Of a stretch of 16,548 bases of DNA, positions 12,266-16,548 are shown in pieces. Each line of letters opens with the position of its first letter. Position 1 is the first letter of the stretch. A model generated the notes under the pieces. The model was not told where the DNA came from. It saw only the letters and a program-made list of their open reading frames with translations, and made no database searches. A program made the translations under genes and the position numbers. The stretch comes from an uncultured Campylobacter sp. Its GTDB lineage: Bacteria > Campylobacterota > Campylobacteria > Campylobacterales > Campylobacteraceae. The DNA is taken from the NCBI GenBank assembly GCA_905373295.1, contig CAJPSJ010000008.1, positions 1 to 16,548 of the forward strand, read 5' to 3'.

Positions 12266-14086
12266 TTACTTTTTCAGATAGCGTTTATTGTCGATCGTAA
12301 CGATATTTCCCATTTTATCTAGGTATTCGAGATAGCAGATGACGAATTTCCTGCTAAGCCCAAGCTCCTCTTTGGCGTTCGTGACGTTTACGAAGCCATC
12401 TTTTTCGATGATTGCGTAGAGGCGCTTGATCGCCAGGGCTAAATTTTCGGCCTCGACGAAGAGATTATGTGCGAGACGGACGACCTTTTTGGCGTATGTT
12501 AGCTTCTTTAGCGCGTCATCGCCGCTTTCGCGGTCGATCTCCAGTTCGTCGTAAATGTTATACGGCGCAAGCGGCGCGATACCGCCCTTTTTGATGAGAT
12601 CAAAAATTTTACTTTCCAGGCTCTGTTTGAGCGCGTCAAAATCCACCCCCGATTTTACGTAAACTCCGCCCTTTTTGGAGACGATGCCGCTCCGCTCAAG
12701 CTCGCTAAGCGCGCGCGCGGCAAGCTTCTCGCTGGCCCACGATAGCTTTAGGGCGATCGAGGCGGGCGAAAAGATCGCGTAGTCGTTTTTTGAGACGATA
12801 AATTTTATAAGATTTTTTACGTCCTCGATCGCGCTTAGATCGTAAACGCATAAATTTACCTCGTCAAAATACGTCCCTTCTAAGCCGCGCGCGATCTTTA
12901 CCGCTTCGTCGTACTCCATCCCGAAGCGCTGATACGCCGAAAATAGCCCGAATCCATGCTTGTGAAAGCCGCTTAGAATTTTAAACGCTTCGGTGAAATC
13001 TCGCTTCAAAAGCGCGGTTAGAAGTACGGCTTTGCTCTGCTTTTTTAGCGGCTCGACTACGGCGTTTAACACGCGCCCGCCGCCGATTACGCGCGAGTTT
13101 GCCAGGCAGACGAAGGGCTCGCCGAATTTCAAAAACATCGTTTTATCAAATTTAAAGCTTACGAGCTTCTCGCCGCTTGGAAGTTCCTTTAAAATGAGAG
13201 CTTTTGCCGCGCTTTGCTTGCTTCCGACGCAAAACAATACGTCTTGATTATGCGAAATTTCGCCGCTAAAGGTGCAGTCGGCTTCGTTAAAGCCGCGGAA
13301 AAACCCCTTTTTGCTTAGGATTTGCCCCTTTTGCAGCTCGCTCGTTTTGGCGTCCAAGCTCAGCGCGACGCGGTTTGGTGCCTGCGCTAGCGGCGTATCC
13401 TCGTCGTGGATCTGCACGCTTTTGACGTTAAAAATTTTACCCAGATCGCAGTTATAAAGCTTCTCGCCCTTTGAAATCGCGCCGTTAATGAGGCTGCCCG
13501 TTACGATGGTGCCGAGTCCTTTTAGCGAAAAGACGCGGTCGATGTAGTAGTGCACCACGCCGCCTCCTTGGCGCTGCGCGGGCTTGATATTGAAGAGATA
13601 GTTTTTCAGCTCGGCGATGCTTGCGGGGTCTTTTATGCTGATAAAAAAGGTATTTAAAATTTGCAAATTTTTAAATTTGTAGATGTATTCCCTGCACTGC
13701 GCCGAGACCTCCGCCTTGCGCGCGTCGTCAGCTAGATCGCACTTGCTGATACACAGGATCACGCTTTTTACCCCAAGCAGCGATAAAATTTGAATATGCT
13801 CGCGGCTTTGCGGCATCAGCCCGTCGTCCGCAGCGACTACCAGCATCGCAGCGTCGAAGGCATACGCGCCGCTAATCATCGTCTTTACTAGATTTTCATG
13901 CCCCGGTACGTCGATGAAAGCGACGTTGGTATCCCCTGAGCGCAGATGCGAAAAGCTAAGATCGATCGTGATGCCACGTTCTTTTTCGCTCGGCATTCGG
14001 TCCCCTTCAAAGCCGTTTAGCGCCTTGATTAACGCGGTTTTTCCGTGATCGATATGGCCTGCGGTGCCGATGATTACGCTATTCAT
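12266..14086 (-). CDS. selB: Selenocysteine-specific elongation factor SelB
   Basis: SelB is a GTPase that carries Sec-tRNA(Sec) to the ribosome at UGA codons marked by a SECIS hairpin. The 606-residue product has an EF-Tu-like part. G1 is GTAGHIDHGKT (7-17), the G2 Thr is in RGITID (T40), G3 is DVPGHE (59-64) and G4 is SKCD (114-117). Beta-barrel domains follow to about 360, then winged-helix domains (about 370-606) that bind mRNA in the family, with a C-terminal end rich in lysine. Ser replaces the usual Asn of NKxD, as SelB often varies there. ATG 14086 overlaps the end of selA by eight bases (ATGAATAG), so translation is coupled. The length fits bacterial SelB. No selenoprotein gene or tRNA-Sec lies in this window. 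Confidence 0.96.
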   Translation of the reverse strand: MNSVIIGTAGHIDHGKTALIKALNGFEGDRMPSEKERGITIDLSFSHLRSGDTNVAFIDVPGHENLVKTMISGAYAFDAAMLVVAADDGLMPQSREHIQILSLLGVKSVILCISKCDLADDARKAEVSAQCREYIYKFKNLQILNTFFISIKDPASIAELKNYLFNIKPAQRQGGGVVHYYIDRVFSLKGLGTIVTGSLINGAISKGEKLYNCDLGKIFNVKSVQIHDEDTPLAQAPNRVALSLDAKTSELQKGQILSKKGFFRGFNEADCTFSGEISHNQDVLFCVGSKQSAAKALILKELPSGEKLVSFKFDKTMFLKFGEPFVCLANSRVIGGGRVLNAVVEPLKKQSKAVLLTALLKRDFTEAFKILSGFHKHGFGLFSAYQRFGMEYDEAVKIARGLEGTYFDEVNLCVYDLSAIEDVKNLIKFIVSKNDYAIFSPASIALKLSWASEKLAARALSELERSGIVSKKGGVYVKSGVDFDALKQSLESKIFDLIKKGGIAPLAPYNIYDELEIDRESGDDALKKLTYAKKVVRLAHNLFVEAENLALAIKRLYAIIEKDGFVNVTNAKEELGLSRKFVICYLEYLDKMGNIVTIDNKRYLKK

Positions 14087-15686
14087 AAATTTCTCCGATC
14101 TTTTTTATTAAATCTTGCAAGTCGCTTTTTAAAATCGATCTGAAATCGAGCAAAAATTTATCATCCTCGATCCGCCCGATTATGCCCGCAGCGCGAAATT
14201 TTGCCTGCGTGCTTTGCGGGTCTGCGCCGTCAAGTATCGCAAGCGCGACGCTTGGATAAGATGCACTCGGCATCGTACCGCCGCCTACGAAGGTGGTAGT
14301 AGGCACGATCTGCGATTTTACGTCGATGCGAGATTGCACTAGCTCCGCTCGCTCACGCAGCTCGTCCAGGCTCAGATGGATCTGATCTATCGTCGTGATG
14401 AGGTGAAATTCTTTATTTATATACGCCTTGATCGTCTCGGCAAGCAGGCTTAGCGTGATCTTGTCCACGCGCAGCATTCGCAGTAGCTGGTTTTTGCGCA
14501 GGCGCGCGATGAGCTCGCGATCCCCTAGGATGATGCCGCACTGCACGGAGCCGAAGAGCTTATCGCCGCTAAAGCTAAGCAGCCGCACGCCGCTTTTTAA
14601 AAGCTCAAAAATGGATGGCTCGCTTTTGCTTAGCCCAAATCCCAGCTCGCTTACGTAGCCGCTTCCAAGATCGTAATAATCGATGATCTCGTTAAAGCTT
14701 TCCGCTTTTTTCATGCTAAATTTTGCGGGGTAAATTTTAGAAATTTCGCTCTTGCCGCCCGTGCCGCCTTCATAAAAACGCTCGCTCTTTTCAGACAGCT
14801 CGCCGCCATCTAAATTTAGAGCATTCGCAGAGCCTGCCGCTAAGCTTAAACCATTCGGCGCGGAATTCAGAATTTTGCCGTCTGCGTCCGAAGAGCCGCC
14901 GCAAAGATCTGCTAAATTTTTAAAGCTTGCCGCTCTAAGCGCTAAAAATTCTCTCTTTGCCTGTGAGGCGCGACGTGCGAGAGCCGCAACCTCCGCAGCG
15001 CTTACGCTAGAGCTGAAGCCCGAAATTTTAAAATTTGAGCGGTGCACCTTCATCAGAATCGCAGTGTTTTCATTGATCGCTTCCTCGTAATCTTCCGGCT
15101 TGGTTTTATTCGTGGTGCCGATCTCTACGAGCTTTGCGCCAGAGTTTGCCATCACTTCGCTTACCCGAAAGCTCCCGCCGATCTCGACTAGCTCGCCGCG
15201 GCTTACCACGACTTCGCGTCCGCGCGCGAAGGTATTTAGCACCAAAAATACCGCTGCAGCGTTGTTATTGACCACGAGCGCGTCCTGCGCGCCGAAGAGC
15301 TCGCTGCACAAAAGCGCTATGTAGTCGTATCTGTTGCCGCGCGCGCCCTCGGATAGGTCGTATTCTAAATTTGAATACGAGGTGATGATCTTTTGCGCGC
15401 GGGCTAAAATTTCGGCGCTGATGACGCTGCGGCCGAGGTTTGTGTGTAGCACAACGCCGGTTGCGTTGATGAGCGACTTAAGGCTTAGATTTTGAAATTT
15501 TTCGTAGCGCGATCTGATGCGTGCGATGATCTCGCTTTCGCTTGCGACCGCGCTTCCTTGCAGCGCCTTTTTGCGCTCCTGTCGGATGAGCTCTTGCGCG
15601 ATTTTGATGATTTGCGGGCGGAGGCAGTTTTGAAACTCCTGCGCGTTTGCGATTTTGTCGATTTTGGGTAGTTTGATTCGTTGCAT
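14079..15686 (-). CDS. selA: L-seryl-tRNA(Sec) selenium transferase SelA, with an insertion
   Basis: SelA converts Ser-tRNA(Sec) to Sec-tRNA(Sec) using selenophosphate and PLP, working as a large ring in the cytoplasm. The 535-residue product is clearly SelA: INATGVVLHTNLGR (73-86), NNNAAAVFLVLNTF (140-153), SRGELVEIGGSFR (162-174) and the PLP lysine K376 in SFSGDKLFG. E. coli SelA has 463 residues with lysine at 295, so about 80 extra residues precede the lysine here. They lie at about residues 243-333, rich in Ser, Ala, Gly and charges (low-complexity look), between VAALARRASQ and YYDLGSG (D339). The reading frame stays open and both flanks match the family, so it is an in-frame insertion and not a frameshift. 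The start is supported by GGGG upstream. It begins an operon with selB and the dsb-like gene. Confidence 0.95.
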   Translation of the reverse strand: MQRIKLPKIDKIANAQEFQNCLRPQIIKIAQELIRQERKKALQGSAVASESEIIARIRSRYEKFQNLSLKSLINATGVVLHTNLGRSVISAEILARAQKIITSYSNLEYDLSEGARGNRYDYIALLCSELFGAQDALVVNNNAAAVFLVLNTFARGREVVVSRGELVEIGGSFRVSEVMANSGAKLVEIGTTNKTKPEDYEEAINENTAILMKVHRSNFKISGFSSSVSAAEVAALARRASQAKREFLALRAASFKNLADLCGGSSDADGKILNSAPNGLSLAAGSANALNLDGGELSEKSERFYEGGTGGKSEISKIYPAKFSMKKAESFNEIIDYYDLGSGYVSELGFGLSKSEPSIFELLKSGVRLLSFSGDKLFGSVQCGIILGDRELIARLRKNQLLRMLRVDKITLSLLAETIKAYINKEFHLITTIDQIHLSLDELRERAELVQSRIDVKSQIVPTTTFVGGGTMPSASYPSVALAILDGADPQSTQAKFRAAGIIGRIEDDKFLLDFRSILKSDLQDLIKKIGEIYE

Positions 15687-15715
15687 TGCGACCCCGATGC
15701 CTTAAAATTTAGGCG

Positions 15716-15721
15716 ATTTTA
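15716..15721 (-). promoter_or_regulatory. Candidate -10 box of the selA operon
   Basis: On the minus strand TAAAAT stands 30 bases upstream of the selA start codon, leaving space for a short leader with the GGGG ribosome binding site. A large dyad lies immediately upstream, over the presumed -35 region. Confidence 0.4.
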
Positions 15722-15722
15722 G

Positions 15723-15752
15723 CAAAATAAGCTTTTGCAAAACTTTATTTTG
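15723..15752. promoter_or_regulatory. 30-bp near-perfect dyad upstream of selA, possible operator
   Basis: Arms CAAAATAA (15723-15730) and TTATTTTG (15745-15752) are exact reverse complements and flank the perfect ten-base palindrome TTTTGCAAAA (15733-15742); only the bases at 15731-15732 and 15743-15744 break the symmetry in part. It overlaps the likely -35 zone of the selA promoter, a typical place for a repressor or activator. No cognate regulator is visible in the window. Confidence 0.5.
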
Positions 15753-15770
15753 AAAGATCGCCCCGCGCGC

Positions 15771-15810
15771 AGAGGCTTTGCTGCGTTTTTAAAATTTTGA
15801 GCAAGCCTCT
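15771..15810 (-). terminator. Hairpin downstream of the second autotransporter
   Basis: AGAGGCTTTGCT (15771-15782) pairs with AGCAAGCCTCT (15800-15810) with one bulged base, starting 51 bases after the autotransporter stop on the minus strand. The loop contains AAAATTTT. The tail on the minus strand is GC-rich, so it is an imperfect terminator candidate. Confidence 0.4.
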
Positions 15811-15861
15811 TGCGTAAGCTATAAATTTAATGCGCCGAGTTTTGGCGAACCTTTGCGGAGG

Positions 15862-16548
15862 TTAAAATTTATATTCTAAGTTTAGTCCTGCGCTAAGTCC
15901 TTTTCGCTTGCCAACCATACCTTCAAATTTGGCTGCGGCTTCAAAATTTCCCAGATTTTTTAGCTTCGCTCCGACCTCCGCAATGCCGGTATTACCCTTC
16001 ATCGAAGGCGAGGCGATGTCCGTGCCGTAGGCTAAATTTAACCCCTTCGCCTCGCCGAGAGATTCTCTTTCATAAGCGAGCCCGCCGAAAAGATCCAGGC
16101 TTTGCCCCAGCTCGTAGGAGTACTTAAATCCGAGCTTCGTCCTTAAGGAGTCGCTCTGTTTTAATAGTATGCTTTCGGAATTTACCTCGACCTGCTTTTT
16201 GCCTACTCTGGTAAAAAAGAGCTTCGCGTAAAGATCCAAGTCCGAAGCATCGCTTATCTCAAATACTTTGCCAACTCCTGCGTGCGCGCCGTAATAGTTT
16301 CTGTTAACGTCGTAGCTTGCTTCCGTGCCGTCCGGTAGTACGGTTTTATGATCCGTCTTGATCCTGCCGAGCTTTGCGGAGGCTTCGACGTAAAAATCGC
16401 TAGGCAGATCAAGCTTGCCCAAAACGCCCGCGCCGTAATATCTCATATGGCCGCTTCCTCTGATATCGGATATGTAGTTTCCATTAAACATGCCGCCGTA
16501 TTCGTTGAACGTATCGTACTTGCCGCCGCCGAATTCCATAAAGAGCGA
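15862..16548 (-). CDS. C-terminal beta-barrel of a second autotransporter (partial)
   Basis: The frame is open through the right edge, so only the last 228 residues are seen; the start and passenger lie outside the window. The visible part has alternating hydrophobic/polar strands with turns such as SDIRGSGHMRYYGAG, GKLDLPSDFYVEASAKLGRI trimmed to its first part, DLYAKLFFTRVG, LGFKYSYELGQSLDLFGGLAYE and a final LNLEYKF ending in Phe, the usual outer-membrane barrel signature. This fits the Pfam autotransporter domain and a type V secretion translocator. It is not a copy of the autotransporter at 9006-11009, as the barrels share pattern but not obvious sequence. A partial or missing passenger cannot be judged. 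Confidence 0.85.
   Translation of the reverse strand, partial: SLFMEFGGGKYDTFNEYGGMFNGNYISDIRGSGHMRYYGAGVLGKLDLPSDFYVEASAKLGRIKTDHKTVLPDGTEASYDVNRNYYGAHAGVGKVFEISDASDLDLYAKLFFTRVGKKQVEVNSESILLKQSDSLRTKLGFKYSYELGQSLDLFGGLAYERESLGEAKGLNLAYGTDIASPSMKGNTGIAEVGAKLKNLGNFEAAAKFEGMVGKRKGLSAGLNLEYKF

Noticed and set aside
15687..15861. tRNA-Sec (selC) next to selA
   Set aside because: No long acceptor and extra arms or GTTC-type T arm are found; only hairpins and AT-rich spacer.
1..16548. CRISPR array, insertion sequence or prophage
   Set aside because: No regularly spaced repeats, transposase-like protein or phage genes are seen; inverted repeats present are short and intergenic.

Overview
The window looks like a chromosomal stretch of a Campylobacter-group bacterium (Campylobacterota), probably one of the GC-richer oral or host-associated Campylobacter species. 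This rests on gene content: selA-selB in tandem, a ThrRS with NCVGH in motif 2 and no full TGS domain, Bcr/CflA and Dsb-type genes, cysteine-rich Sel1 proteins, and intergenic DNA crowded with AAATTT/GAATTT words. No database search was possible, so the species is not fixed.

Layout, left to right. (1) A secreted cysteine-rich Sel1-repeat protein (40-651, +) is followed by about 770 bp without a gene (652-1423) that carries several inverted repeats. (2) On the minus strand lie endonuclease IV (nfo, 1424-2278) and a hypothetical lipoprotein (2640-3134). (3) tRNA-Glu(TTC) is at 3212-3286. (4) A WaaP/InaA-like small-molecule kinase (3550-4287) overlaps a Bcr/CflA-type drug exporter (4271-5470). 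(5) The translation cluster thrS-infC-rpmI-rplT spans 5573-8877 and ends in a strong terminator. (6) An autotransporter (9006-11009) carries a globular spherulin-4-like passenger. (7) About 490 bp without a gene separates it from a minus-strand operon selA-selB-dsb-like (15686 down to 11501). (8) The C-terminal barrel of a second autotransporter runs off the right edge (15862-16548, -).

How the genes work together. thrS, infC, rpmI and rplT are the classic translation cluster, and their spacers contain candidate autoregulatory structures: a hairpin upstream of thrS with a tRNA-Thr-like UGU loop, a 15-bp inverted repeat after infC, and three hairpins between rpmI and rplT. selA and selB provide selenocysteyl-tRNA synthesis and delivery to UGA codons; no selenoprotein gene or tRNA-Sec is visible here. 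The surface genes (two autotransporters, a lipoprotein, an envelope kinase, a Dsb-like oxidoreductase and the Sel1 protein) suggest investment in the cell envelope.

Most interesting points: the autotransporter whose passenger resembles GH135/spherulin-4 exopolysaccharide hydrolases, with the acidic catalytic signature apparently intact; a roughly 80-90-residue insertion in SelA just before the conserved DLGSG motif; the candidate tRNA-Thr mimic in the thrS leader; and a 30-bp dyad upstream of selA.
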